Source: Sulfurospirillum sp001602955
GTDB lineage: Bacteria > Campylobacterota > Campylobacteria > Campylobacterales > Sulfurospirillaceae
Direction of reading: 5' to 3'
DNA length: 64,000 nt
Assembly (NCBI GenBank): GCA_001602955.1
Contig: LVAC01000018.1
Location: forward strand, 20,918-84,917
Positions within the stretch are counted from its first letter, which is position 1. Each line of letters begins with the position of its first letter. Position numbers and translations under genes: made by a program. This document shows, in pieces, positions 35,376 through 43,142 of the stretch. Below the pieces are notes generated by a model. It was given only the letters and a program-made list of their open reading frames with translations, searched no databases and had not been told where the DNA came from.

Positions 35376-36095
35376 ATGACCATTTCAAGCAGTTCCAATA
35401 ACCAAATTTTAAACCTCATTTCTCAAAATAAAAACTCTGCCGACACGACCTTGGAAAAACTTGCGGCAACACGCGAATTAACGGGAGCCGATAGTGCAAG
35501 CCTGATCTTTTCCGATGCGCTCGCTTCACAGATTTCGTCTATCAGTCAAAATGTCCAAAATGCCAACGAAACGGTTAGTATGTACCAAATCGCAGATAGC
35601 TCTTTACAAGCGATCGGTGCGGGGACGGAGCGACTGAACGATCTTTCCGTACGCTATAACAGTGCTTCTTTAAACAGCAATCAAAAAGCGATGCTTCAAG
35701 AAGAGTTCGACGCGATCAACCAATCGATGCAAGACATCGCGAACCAAACGACGTATAACGGCATTAGCTTACTTTCGCAAAGCTACGGGCTCGACGTCTC
35801 GGGATTAAGCACGTTAAGCATCGACGATCAGCAAGGCATTAGCGATTTTTCACAAAGTATTGCTTCGCTTTCCGCAACGGCAAGTTCGCGTATTAACGGT
35901 GCGGCTAGCGATATTACCAACGCGTTAACGACGATTACGAATTTGAGCAGTGCCGATTCTCAAATTTCACAAACACCTTTAGATCAAAAGATCGCACAAA
36001 TGAACAGCGACGAGATCAAACTGACAAGCTCCGTTTTGTCTCAGATTCACCAAAACAGTATGATGCAACAAAGCATTTCGGCACTGTTGGTCTAA
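35376..36095 (+). CDS. flaC: FlaC-like short flagellin-domain protein
   Basis: 239 residues from the ATG at 35376 (AAGGAG six bases upstream). It has an N-terminal flagellin D0/D1-like half (TTLEKLAATRELTGADSA, SMYQIADSSLQAI, NDLSVRYNSASLNSNQ, TTYNGISLL) and a helical C-terminus, with no variable domain. Layout and wording match Campylobacter FlaC, which is exported by the flagellar type III system but is not a major filament subunit. Symbol assigned by analogy. It lies next to the pse operon and has a housekeeping-type promoter. Confidence 0.78.
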   Translation: MTISSSSNNQILNLISQNKNSADTTLEKLAATRELTGADSASLIFSDALASQISSISQNVQNANETVSMYQIADSSLQAIGAGTERLNDLSVRYNSASLNSNQKAMLQEEFDAINQSMQDIANQTTYNGISLLSQSYGLDVSGLSTLSIDDQQGISDFSQSIASLSATASSRINGAASDITNALTTITNLSSADSQISQTPLDQKIAQMNSDEIKLTSSVLSQIHQNSMMQQSISALLV

Positions 36096-36106
36096 ACTTT
36101 TTTTGA

Positions 36107-36697
36107 ATGCCCCGTATTAACAATCAAGCATTTTACGAAAAAGCCATCAAGCGGTACGGATGTACCGCGCGAGGCTTGAACTGGAACTCCAAATACTCCC
36201 AATACCTTCGATTTGAGATGATTCACGATCTTTTGGGCGATGCGTTGGCATCGTCAAAAATCGTCGATGCCGGTTGCGGTTTCGGGGATTTGTATTTTTT
36301 TCTGAAACAAAGAGGTTCGCTCCCGCGTTGTTACGTCGGGTACGATCTTGTGGACGAAGCCGTTTTCGTGGCACACAAACGCACGAAGCAACGCATCGTC
36401 AAATGCGATATTTTAAACGACGTGCTCGAAGATGCCGACTTTTACATCGCCAGCGGTTCGATGAACATTTTAAACCGTTTCGAGACTTTTTTGTTTATTC
36501 GTCGTTGTTTTGAAGCTTCACGCAAAGGCTTCGTGTTCAATTTGCTCAAAGGCGAAGATAAAGAGGGGCATTTTAACTATTTTCTGCCGCACGAAATTGA
36601 AGCGTACGTGAACGAATTCGCTTACGACGTGAAAATTAAGGACGATTATATGGAGGGAGATTTTACGGTGTTACTTTTAAAAGAGGCGGCGGAATGA
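36107..36697 (+). CDS. Class I SAM-dependent methyltransferase
   Basis: 196 residues. The SAM motif KIVDAGCGFGDLYFFLKQRG is near residue 52, followed by YVGYDLVDEAVF and the substrate-loop region DADFYIASGSMNIL. The family is small and often found near flagellar genes in Campylobacterota, but no substrate is assigned. No strong ribosome site precedes the ATG, 11 bp after the flaC stop, so it may depend on flaC transcription. The stop overlaps the next start as ATGA. Confidence 0.72.
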   Translation: MPRINNQAFYEKAIKRYGCTARGLNWNSKYSQYLRFEMIHDLLGDALASSKIVDAGCGFGDLYFFLKQRGSLPRCYVGYDLVDEAVFVAHKRTKQRIVKCDILNDVLEDADFYIASGSMNILNRFETFLFIRRCFEASRKGFVFNLLKGEDKEGHFNYFLPHEIEAYVNEFAYDVKIKDDYMEGDFTVLLLKEAAE

Positions 36698-37473
36698 TCT
36701 TACGTATGCTCGCAGGCGTAGCGGCATTGTATGTGCTTGCCATAGGCTATATATATTTGACGCAAGACGATCGGATTTTTCCGATCAAGCATGTCCTCAA
36801 AGAAGCACCGCCGATGAACGATGCGATCAGCTCTTTGAGCTTACATGTCGCAGACGGTGCGGTTTTGGAAGGAGTGTTGAAAAAAGACGAAGAACCGAAT
36901 GCGCCGTTGATTCTCTATTTTGGAGGAAACGGCGACGACGCGACGCATTTTGCCGTGCAATCGCCGCAAGGCTACGATATGATCGCGTTTAACTATCGCG
37001 GTTACGTCGGAAGCACGGGCAAGCCTTCCGAAGAAGCCTTGTTTCACGATGCCATGAAAATTTACGATCACTACGCCAAGGGGCGTAAAGTGTTTGTGAT
37101 CGGGCGGAGTTTAGGAACGTGCGTCGCAACGTTTTTAGCAAGCAAACGCGTTGTCGACGGGTTAATTTTGATCACGCCGTACGATTCGATTCTCTCTTTA
37201 GCTCAACGCAAATACCCGCTTTTTCCGGTTGCCGTGTTGTTGAATCATCCTTTCGAGACGACGCGCTATATGCCTTTCGTGAGCGCGCCTATCGGCATTA
37301 TCGAAGTGGAAAACGATGGGATGATTCCGCGTTACCATTTGGAAAAACTGCTAGAAGCAATGCCTTGCGAGCCTATGCATGTCGTATTGGCTCAAACGAC
37401 GCATCAAAAGGTCTTAGACGACCCGAATTTTACCCCGCAATTACAAATTTTATTAGGAAAAATGGATGAATAA
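36694..37473 (+). CDS. Alpha/beta-hydrolase, membrane-anchored
   Basis: 259 residues with an N-terminal hydrophobic anchor (LAGVAALYVLAIGYIYL). The hydrolase core shows LILYFGGNGDDATHF (oxyanion region), NYRGYVGSTGKPSE, and the nucleophile elbow GRSLGTCVA near residue 140. A late Asp (IEVENDGMIPRYH) and TTHQK may complete the triad. It resembles BEM46/YfhR-like hydrolases; the substrate is unknown. It overlaps its neighbours on both sides (ATGA at the start, 8 bp at the end), so this is one transcription unit. Confidence 0.75.
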   Translation: MILRMLAGVAALYVLAIGYIYLTQDDRIFPIKHVLKEAPPMNDAISSLSLHVADGAVLEGVLKKDEEPNAPLILYFGGNGDDATHFAVQSPQGYDMIAFNYRGYVGSTGKPSEEALFHDAMKIYDHYAKGRKVFVIGRSLGTCVATFLASKRVVDGLILITPYDSILSLAQRKYPLFPVAVLLNHPFETTRYMPFVSAPIGIIEVENDGMIPRYHLEKLLEAMPCEPMHVVLAQTTHQKVLDDPNFTPQLQILLGKMDE

Positions 37474-38638
37474 AGTATACGTAAAACACTCCATCGTCCC
37501 CAAACTCAGACGCTTTACGCCTTGGGTCTATGCCAATGAAATCGACTCCAACCCGGAAGAGTTTCAAAGCGGTGAAGTGGTAGCACTTTTCTCGAAAAAA
37601 GACGGCTTTTTAGGAACGGCGTATGTTAACCCAAAGTGTGCCATTTTCGCACGCGTTTTGAGCTTTGGTAAAGAAGAGATCGGCAAAAAGTTTTTTCATA
37701 ACCGCATCAAAAGAGCTATTGCCAAACGCGAAGCGCTTTTACATGTAAACAACGCGGTTCGCCTCATTCACTCTGAAGCGGACTTTTTACCAGGGCTTAT
37801 CGTCGATCAATATGGCGACGCACTCTCTGTTCAGATCAACACCGCGGGTATGGAAGCATTTCGTGAGCTGATCATCAGCACCCTTAAACACTTGATGAAC
37901 CCCTCGTGGATCGTTGAAAAATCTGACGTACATTCGCGTGAAATCGAAGGCTTGGAGAGCAAAAACGGCACGCTGTTTGGTACACCGATAAAGCAGTTTA
38001 CTCTTCTCGAAAATGGTTTGAACTTTTTAGTCGACATCGAAGATGCGCAAAAGACAGGCTTTTACCTTGATCAGCGCAAAAACAGAGCCATCTGCGCTAG
38101 CTACATCAAAGAGCATGACACCGTGCTTGACCTCTGCTGTAACGCGGGTGGTTTTGGCATCTACGCTCTCTCAAAGGGCGCAAAAAATGCCGTGTTTGTC
38201 GACATCTCCGAATCAGCCATAGCGCAAACCAAAGCCAATTTAGAAGCCAACGCGATGGAGCATTTTGAAGCCTATGCCGCCGATGCGTTTACCTTTATGA
38301 AAGAGAAAAAGTACAAAAATAGCTTCGATCTGATCGTACTAGACCCGCCATCGTTTGCCAAAACCAAAGAACAAGCCAATGGCGCTAAACGAGGTTTTAA
38401 ACACCTTTTGATGGAAAGCACCAAAGCAGTGAAAGATAGCGGCTTAATCGCACTCTTCTCCTGCTCTTTTCACGTCGGCAAAAAAGAGCTCTTAGAGATC
38501 GCGATGGAAGTCTCCCACGATCTGAAAGTACAATACATCCTTCTAGAGCAAATGCAACAAGACTCAGACCACCCGTGTTTGATTAACGCAAGTGCGTCGT
38601 TTTATCTGAATGGGTTATTGCTCCGGGTTGAGAAGTAA
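37466..38638 (+). CDS. Class I SAM-dependent rRNA methyltransferase (RlmI-like)
   Basis: 390 residues, as expected for RlmI-type 23S rRNA m5C methyltransferases. The N-terminal PUA domain (KLRRFTPWVYANEIDSN, SKKDGFLGTAYVNP) is followed by the RNA-binding middle and the Rossmann domain, with motif I LDLCCNAGGFGIYALSKG, motif IV LDPPSFAKTKEQ and the catalytic-type FSCSFHVGK cysteine near the C-terminus. An exact TTTACATGTAAA at 37738 encodes LHVN. A terminator containing the same palindrome follows immediately. Confidence 0.85.
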   Translation: MNKVYVKHSIVPKLRRFTPWVYANEIDSNPEEFQSGEVVALFSKKDGFLGTAYVNPKCAIFARVLSFGKEEIGKKFFHNRIKRAIAKREALLHVNNAVRLIHSEADFLPGLIVDQYGDALSVQINTAGMEAFRELIISTLKHLMNPSWIVEKSDVHSREIEGLESKNGTLFGTPIKQFTLLENGLNFLVDIEDAQKTGFYLDQRKNRAICASYIKEHDTVLDLCCNAGGFGIYALSKGAKNAVFVDISESAIAQTKANLEANAMEHFEAYAADAFTFMKEKKYKNSFDLIVLDPPSFAKTKEQANGAKRGFKHLLMESTKAVKDSGLIALFSCSFHVGKKELLEIAMEVSHDLKVQYILLEQMQQDSDHPCLINASASFYLNGLLLRVEK

Positions 38639-38663
38639 GAAGCTTTTACATGTAAAGCTTCTT
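38637..38663. terminator. Hairpin terminator centred on TTTACATGTAAA
   Basis: AAGAAGCTTT and AAAGCTTCTT flank TTACATGT, forming an inverted repeat that starts in the stop codon of the methyltransferase. GATTTTA follows. The core is an exact copy of the window-wide palindrome and marks the left edge of the restriction-modification cassette. Confidence 0.6.
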
Positions 38664-38730
38664 GATTTTAATAAAAATGCAATTAGAGGTAATGTATGAT
38701 GCCTCTTATCTTCATCAATAGGAATGGATA

Positions 38731-39459
38731 ATGACTGAGCCTGAAAAATGTGATATTTTGCAAAAAGCCAAAATCTGGTTTAAAGACTCAATTATCGAAA
38801 ACCATATTAAAAATACTTTGAAGCTATCAAATATCAAAGAATTTAATGTTAATCCTTTTTTGTTGGCGTATTTATCCAATTTTTTAGAAGGTAATCACGA
38901 CCCTATCAGTATTGCAAAAGCTTTAATTTATCCTAGGGTTCTTGGCACATCGATCAATACCTCTTTTGGAACCAATATTCAAAAATTTACAGCGACAGTG
39001 CTCTCCTCTTTTGGGAGTACGACTTCGGGAATTGATATAGAATTTATCGATATGATTGATGGTGAAAAGAAGTTTTGCCAACTTAAATCGGGACCTGATA
39101 CTATCAATAAAGATGACGTTGAAACGATAGCAAAACATTTTACAGATGTCATTCATTTATCAAGAACCAATGGCGTTAAAATTGGATTTGACAATTTAAT
39201 CGTTGGTGTTATTTATGGTGAAGCAACAGATTTAAGTGCTCATTACAAAAGAATCTCTAAACAATATTATTATCCTGTCATTATCGGCAATGATTTTTGG
39301 CATCGCCTCACGGGCGATCCTGATTTTTACATAGATTTAATCAAAGCTATTGCTGAAGTGGCTACAGAAGCTGATTTTAAACACGAACTTGATCAAGTGA
39401 TTGAAACACTAGCAAAGTCTGAATACGTACAAACACTTTCTCATAATCTCAATTCATAA
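38731..39459 (+). CDS. Type II restriction endonuclease (PmeII-like family, probable)
   Basis: 242 residues. PD-(D/E)xK-like core: GIDIEFIDMIDG then FCQLKSGPDTINKDDVE, giving the D...E...QxK arrangement near residues 95-115. I recall close wording (NPFLLAYLSNFLEG, LGTSINTSFGT, FWHRLTGDPDFY) from PmeII-type enzymes of Campylobacterales, but the recognition site is not known to me. The partner methyltransferase lies 126 bp downstream, so the cleaved target is probably a cytosine-containing site. The gene is AT-rich compared with the core genes. It ends in its own terminator. Confidence 0.75.
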   Translation: MTEPEKCDILQKAKIWFKDSIIENHIKNTLKLSNIKEFNVNPFLLAYLSNFLEGNHDPISIAKALIYPRVLGTSINTSFGTNIQKFTATVLSSFGSTTSGIDIEFIDMIDGEKKFCQLKSGPDTINKDDVETIAKHFTDVIHLSRTNGVKIGFDNLIVGVIYGEATDLSAHYKRISKQYYYPVIIGNDFWHRLTGDPDFYIDLIKAIAEVATEADFKHELDQVIETLAKSEYVQTLSHNLNS

Positions 39460-39478
39460 AATAAATATTTCAAAATGC

Positions 39479-39506
39479 AATCTTTTTAGTATAAAAGATT
39501 TTTTTT
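39479..39506 (+). terminator. Intrinsic terminator between endonuclease and methyltransferase
   Basis: AATCTTTT and AAAAGATT pair around a 6 nt loop and are followed by TTTTTT. It separates transcription of the endonuclease from that of the methyltransferase, which has its own promoter. Confidence 0.75.
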
Positions 39507-39545
39507 GATTATTCTTCGGTTAAGCAAAAAAATTAGCCTCTATGC

Positions 39546-39573
39546 TATAATAACCATGTATAATGTTGTATAA
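39546..39573 (+). promoter_or_regulatory. Methyltransferase promoter -10 and direct-repeat candidate operator
   Basis: TATAAT at 39546-39551 is followed by two TGTATAA repeats at 39557 and 39567, exactly 10 bp (one helical turn) apart, all within 40 bp of the ATG at 39586. The repeats are well placed to be an operator for the HTH domain fused to this methyltransferase; that is inference. Confidence 0.5.
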
Positions 39574-39585
39574 GGTGGGTATTGA

Positions 39586-40833
39586 ATGCAAAGAACATTT
39601 TCATTAAATGAAACAGCAGAAATTTTATCGGTTAATAAAGAGACATTGAGACGATGGGATAATGCTGGTAAATTAAAAAGCATACGCAACCCTATCAATA
39701 ATTATCGCGAATACAGACAAGATGATTTAGTCATATTTGAAAATGCAAAATTACATTTTAATACCGCTGCCGATCGATACGAAGCTCCTAAGAATCTTTA
39801 CAAAAGTATTGAATTATTTGCAGGAGCGGGTGGTTTGGCGTTAGGGCTTGAACAAGCTGGGATCGAACATGCTCTACTCAATGAAATTGACAAGTATGCT
39901 GCTCAAACCCTTAGAAAAAATAGACCTGCTTGGAATGTAGTAGAAGGGGATATTTCATCGATTGATTTTACACCTTTCAAAGATAAAATAGACCTTCTAA
40001 CGGGTGGATTTCCTTGTCAAGCATTTAGTTATGCCGGAAAACGTTTGGGCTTTGAAGATACAAGAGGAACGCTGTTTTTTGAATTTGCAAGAGCGCTTAA
40101 GGAGACTAACGCTCCCGTCTTTTTAATTGAAAATGTTAAAGGACTTCTCTCCCACGATAATGGTAAAACGCTTCAAACGATGATTGAGGTTTTGACGCAA
40201 GAGTTGGACTACCATGTCTTTGAACCAAGGGTTCTCAAAGCTATCTATTATAAAGTTCCGCAGAAGCGAGAACGATTGATTATTGTTGGGATCAAAAAAG
40301 AGTATGTGGATCGAGTCAATTATACGTATCCAAAACCGTATCAGAAGATTTATACGTTAAAAGACGCGCTTAAAAAAAGTGACTTATACGATACCGATGT
40401 GCCTGTTTCGTATGGACAAACATATCCAAAACGCAAAAAAGAGATTCTAGAGAAGGTTAAACCGGGTGGTTATTGGCGAGATTTGCCGATTGATCTTCAA
40501 AAAGAGTATATGCAAAAAAGTTTTTATCTTGGTGGTGGAAAGACGGGAATGGCAAGAAGAATTGCATGGAATGAACCAAGCCTTACGCTAACATGTTCGC
40601 CTGCTCAAAAGCAGACGGAACGATGCCATCCGGATGAGACGCGCCCTTTTCAAATTAGAGAATATGCCCGCATACAAACATTCCCGGATGATTGGGTCTT
40701 TGAAGGATCTGCATCACAACAATATAAGCAAATCGGCAATGCGGTACCCGTTAATTTAGCGAAAGAAATTGGATATACACTTGTAAAACTCTTAAATGAT
40801 ATGCACAATATTAAGGTAAGCGATGAATGTTAA
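39586..40833 (+). CDS. C5-cytosine DNA methyltransferase with N-terminal MerR-like HTH
   Basis: 415 residues. Residues 1-60 form a MerR/excisionase-type winged HTH (SLNETAEILSVNKETLRRWD, then KLKSIRNPINNYREYRQDDL). The methyltransferase follows: motif I ELFAGAGGLALGLEQAGI, motif IV GGFPCQAFS with the catalytic Cys, motif VI ENVKGLL, motif VIII QKRERLIIVG, and motif X QIGNAVPVNLAKEIG. It protects DNA against the endonuclease upstream. The HTH fusion could let it repress its own promoter. Base composition is AT-rich and unlike flanking core genes, consistent with transfer. Confidence 0.9.
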   Translation: MQRTFSLNETAEILSVNKETLRRWDNAGKLKSIRNPINNYREYRQDDLVIFENAKLHFNTAADRYEAPKNLYKSIELFAGAGGLALGLEQAGIEHALLNEIDKYAAQTLRKNRPAWNVVEGDISSIDFTPFKDKIDLLTGGFPCQAFSYAGKRLGFEDTRGTLFFEFARALKETNAPVFLIENVKGLLSHDNGKTLQTMIEVLTQELDYHVFEPRVLKAIYYKVPQKRERLIIVGIKKEYVDRVNYTYPKPYQKIYTLKDALKKSDLYDTDVPVSYGQTYPKRKKEILEKVKPGGYWRDLPIDLQKEYMQKSFYLGGGKTGMARRIAWNEPSLTLTCSPAQKQTERCHPDETRPFQIREYARIQTFPDDWVFEGSASQQYKQIGNAVPVNLAKEIGYTLVKLLNDMHNIKVSDEC

Positions 40834-40882
40834 TACATTGTTTTGAATGTGTGTCTTTACATGTAAAGATTTACAAAATTTT

Positions 40883-41341
40883 TTATACGGCTACTTCAAA
40901 CTTCCCTTTATCGATAAAACTCAAAAATTCGGCTTTAAATTTGACTCTATTTTCCTCTTCTTCTATCCACGCTAGGTGAATTTTACGCTCAGCCTCGATG
41001 ATGGGGAACCATGTTCTTTGCAAAGCGTGATCGAGCATGCAACGATCGTAAATAGACTCTAAAAAGTTCCAGACGATAAACGCGTAAAGACGGTATTCGG
41101 CTTTTTGTTCGTCGTTTCTTTCGAACTCTTTGCGCACGAGATGCGGTTTGCTAAGGGCTTCTTTGAGAATTTCAAAATACATTTTATCCAATTCGCCGTA
41201 GTGCATAATTTGCATCGTTTTTCGGTAGGTGCGCATCGAGTATAAAAGCGCAAAAATTGCAAGCAACGTCGCAACGACGCCCATCATCGAACTAATGGCC
41301 GTCCACATGGTTTCATATTCGTCATTCAGGAAAATTTCCAT
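40883..41341 (-). CDS. Small membrane protein of unknown function
   Basis: 152 residues from the ATG at 41341 (AAGGAC upstream); longer readings overlap the acetyltransferase and were rejected. One hydrophobic segment lies near residues 14-33 (AISSMMGVVATLLAIFALLYS). The soluble remainder is rich in charged and aromatic residues (YRLYAFIVWNFLESIYDRC). This layout recurs in small proteins sometimes found beside acetyltransferases. No named domain recognised. It may be co-transcribed with the two genes upstream (dcd, acetyltransferase). Confidence 0.65.
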   Translation of the reverse strand: MEIFLNDEYETMWTAISSMMGVVATLLAIFALLYSMRTYRKTMQIMHYGELDKMYFEILKEALSKPHLVRKEFERNDEQKAEYRLYAFIVWNFLESIYDRCMLDHALQRTWFPIIEAERKIHLAWIEEEENRVKFKAEFLSFIDKGKFEVAV

Positions 41342-41352
41342 CGATGGTCCTT

Positions 41353-41991
41353 TTAAATCAAAGTAAAAGAGTGCGGGGCGTCTTTGAGCATAAGCGCGAT
41401 GCGAGCGTCGTTTGATTCGCATCCGTAAACGTTCGTGTAGAGTTTTTCAAGCCACGTTTGAAGCCTCTCTTTCGAAACTTCGCGCAGGCTTGGATGGTAC
41501 ACTAAAAGCTCCATAGGCGGAGCGTCTTCTTTTGTTTGTGAAGGCAAAATATAATCAAACGGGTCGATTTTCAACGCGCCCAAACGGCGGTAAAACAGCT
41601 CCCTTTTTTCACGAATTTCTTGCTCCGCGGAGCTCTTTTCAGGCGAATCGATTTCGATCAAAAGCGCACGAACACCGTAGTTTTGATACAGTGCGTCGAC
41701 GCTTTGTTTTAAGAGCGTCGAGCCAAGACCGATACCGCGAAGCGTCTTATCGACCGCCATATATTCTAACAAAAAAAAGTCTTCGTTCCACGGATGATAC
41801 ATAATGCAAAATCCGACAATTTTTTCGTCGTTATAGGCAAGGTAAATGGTGTAAAAAGAGGCACGGCACATTGCCGAAAGTACCTCACGGGGTTTTTGTT
41901 CGCTTAGCGGAAACGCGGTCGAGTAGATGGCGTAAAAGCCATCGAACTCTTGTGTATGATCGTGCTCTAAAGCTTTAACATGTAAAGGCAT
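41353..41991 (-). CDS. GNAT-family N-acetyltransferase
   Basis: 212 residues. The acetyl-CoA binding motif is VDKTLRGIGLGSTLLKQSV near residue 80, preceded by YMA, with IDSPEKSSAEQE and FYRRLGALKID completing the fold. The C-terminal part (MELLVYHPS, WLEKLYTNVYG) is an extension. Substrate unknown. It sits 6 bp from dcd on the same strand, so probably forms an operon with it. Confidence 0.75.
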   Translation of the reverse strand: MPLHVKALEHDHTQEFDGFYAIYSTAFPLSEQKPREVLSAMCRASFYTIYLAYNDEKIVGFCIMYHPWNEDFFLLEYMAVDKTLRGIGLGSTLLKQSVDALYQNYGVRALLIEIDSPEKSSAEQEIREKRELFYRRLGALKIDPFDYILPSQTKEDAPPMELLVYHPSLREVSKERLQTWLEKLYTNVYGCESNDARIALMLKDAPHSFTLI

Positions 41992-41997
41992 GGCGCG

Positions 41998-42558
41998 TTA
42001 TTTTAAGATGCGCGGTAAAGTGATGCCCGTTTGACCTTGGTACTTACCGTGTTTGTCTTTGTAAGTGGTCTCACATGCGGTATCGCCCTCTAAAAAGAGC
42101 ACTTGTGCGATACCTTCGTTAGCGTAGATTTTTGCCGGAAGCGGCGTCGTATTTGAAATTTCAATAGTGATGTGACCTTCAAATTCCGGCTCGAACGGCG
42201 TCACGTTTACAATGATGCCGCAACGTGCGTACGTGCTTTTTCCGAGGCAAATCGCCAAGACGTTTTTGGGGATGCGAAAGTATTCGACCGTGCGTGCCAA
42301 CGCAAACGAATTAGGCGGAACGATACAAATATCGCCTTCAAAATCAATCACATTTTTATCGTCAAATTCTTTGGGGTCAACCACGGTCGAATTGACGTTC
42401 GTGAAAATCTTAAATTCACGCCCGACGCGGATGTCGTATCCGTAACTGCTCACACCGTAACTGACGACGTCACGTCCGACTTGATCTTCGCAAAAAGGCT
42501 CTATCATGCGCTCTTTGAGTGATTTTTCTCGTATCCAACTGTCTGCTTTTAAGCCCAT
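41998..42558 (-). CDS. dcd: dCTP deaminase
   Basis: 186 residues. Converts dCTP to dUTP. Conserved: WIREKSLKERMIEPF at the N-terminus, SSYGYDIRVG near residue 36, the loop FALARTVEYFRIPKNV, GKSTYARCGIIVNVTPFEPEFEGHI, which carries the catalytic Arg/Glu region, and the C-terminal GQTGITLP. It is adjacent and divergent to accB, matching an order I recall from Campylobacter jejuni. Confidence 0.95.
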   Translation of the reverse strand: MGLKADSWIREKSLKERMIEPFCEDQVGRDVVSYGVSSYGYDIRVGREFKIFTNVNSTVVDPKEFDDKNVIDFEGDICIVPPNSFALARTVEYFRIPKNVLAICLGKSTYARCGIIVNVTPFEPEFEGHITIEISNTTPLPAKIYANEGIAQVLFLEGDTACETTYKDKHGKYQGQTGITLPRILK

Positions 42559-42604
42559 AAAAGTACCTTTATCGTATTAAGTGAGTGTATATCTTTAGTA
42601 TGGT

Positions 42605-42612
42605 ATTATAAC
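42605..42612. promoter_or_regulatory. Overlapping divergent -10 boxes for dcd and accB
   Basis: TATTATAAC gives an exact TATAAT on the minus strand, 47 bp before dcd, and TATAAC on the plus strand, 48 bp before accB. Both could be -10 elements in this 101 bp divergent spacer. Confidence 0.4.
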
Positions 42613-42659
42613 ACATTTTATGTCATGCCGAAAAACGGCAAAATTTGAGGAGAAACCGA

Positions 42660-43142
42660 ATGGACAAAAATGAAATTAGAGAGTTAATGCGAATTTTTGA
42701 TAAAAGCGATATTACGAAATTAAAAATCAAAGAAGGCGATTTTAGCATTGAGCTTCAAAAGGGATTTGAAAGCAACGTCAGTTATGCAAGTGCTCCCGCG
42801 CCTATGATGTCGATGCCTACGGCAATGCCTCAAGTTGCACCGGTTGCGGCAGCCTCCGCTCCGGTGATGGGCGGAGAAGCGAGCATCAACGCCGCTCCTT
42901 CGGGGCTAAATATCAAATCGCCGATGGTCGGTACGTTTTACAAATCTCCGTCTCCCGGAGCCGCACCGTTTGCCAAGATCGGCGATGTTATCCGTAAAGG
43001 TCAACCGATCGCGATCATCGAAGCGATGAAAATTATGAACGAATTGGAAGCGGAATTTGATTGTAAGATTTTAGATATTCTCGTTGAAGACGGTCAGCCG
43101 GTCGAGTTTGACATGCCGATCTTCTTGGTGGAGAAAGTGTAA
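42660..43142 (+). CDS. accB: Acetyl-CoA carboxylase biotin carboxyl carrier protein
   Basis: 160 residues from the ATG at 42660 (GAGGAG seven bases upstream). An N-terminal segment (IRELMRIFDKSDITKLKIKE), an Ala/Pro linker (residues 45-80), then the biotinyl domain ending in IEAMKIMNELEAEFD with the biotinylated lysine near residue 126. It carries CO2 for fatty acid synthesis together with AccC. The stop overlaps the accC ATG as TAATG. Confidence 0.96.
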   Translation: MDKNEIRELMRIFDKSDITKLKIKEGDFSIELQKGFESNVSYASAPAPMMSMPTAMPQVAPVAAASAPVMGGEASINAAPSGLNIKSPMVGTFYKSPSPGAAPFAKIGDVIRKGQPIAIIEAMKIMNELEAEFDCKILDILVEDGQPVEFDMPIFLVEKV

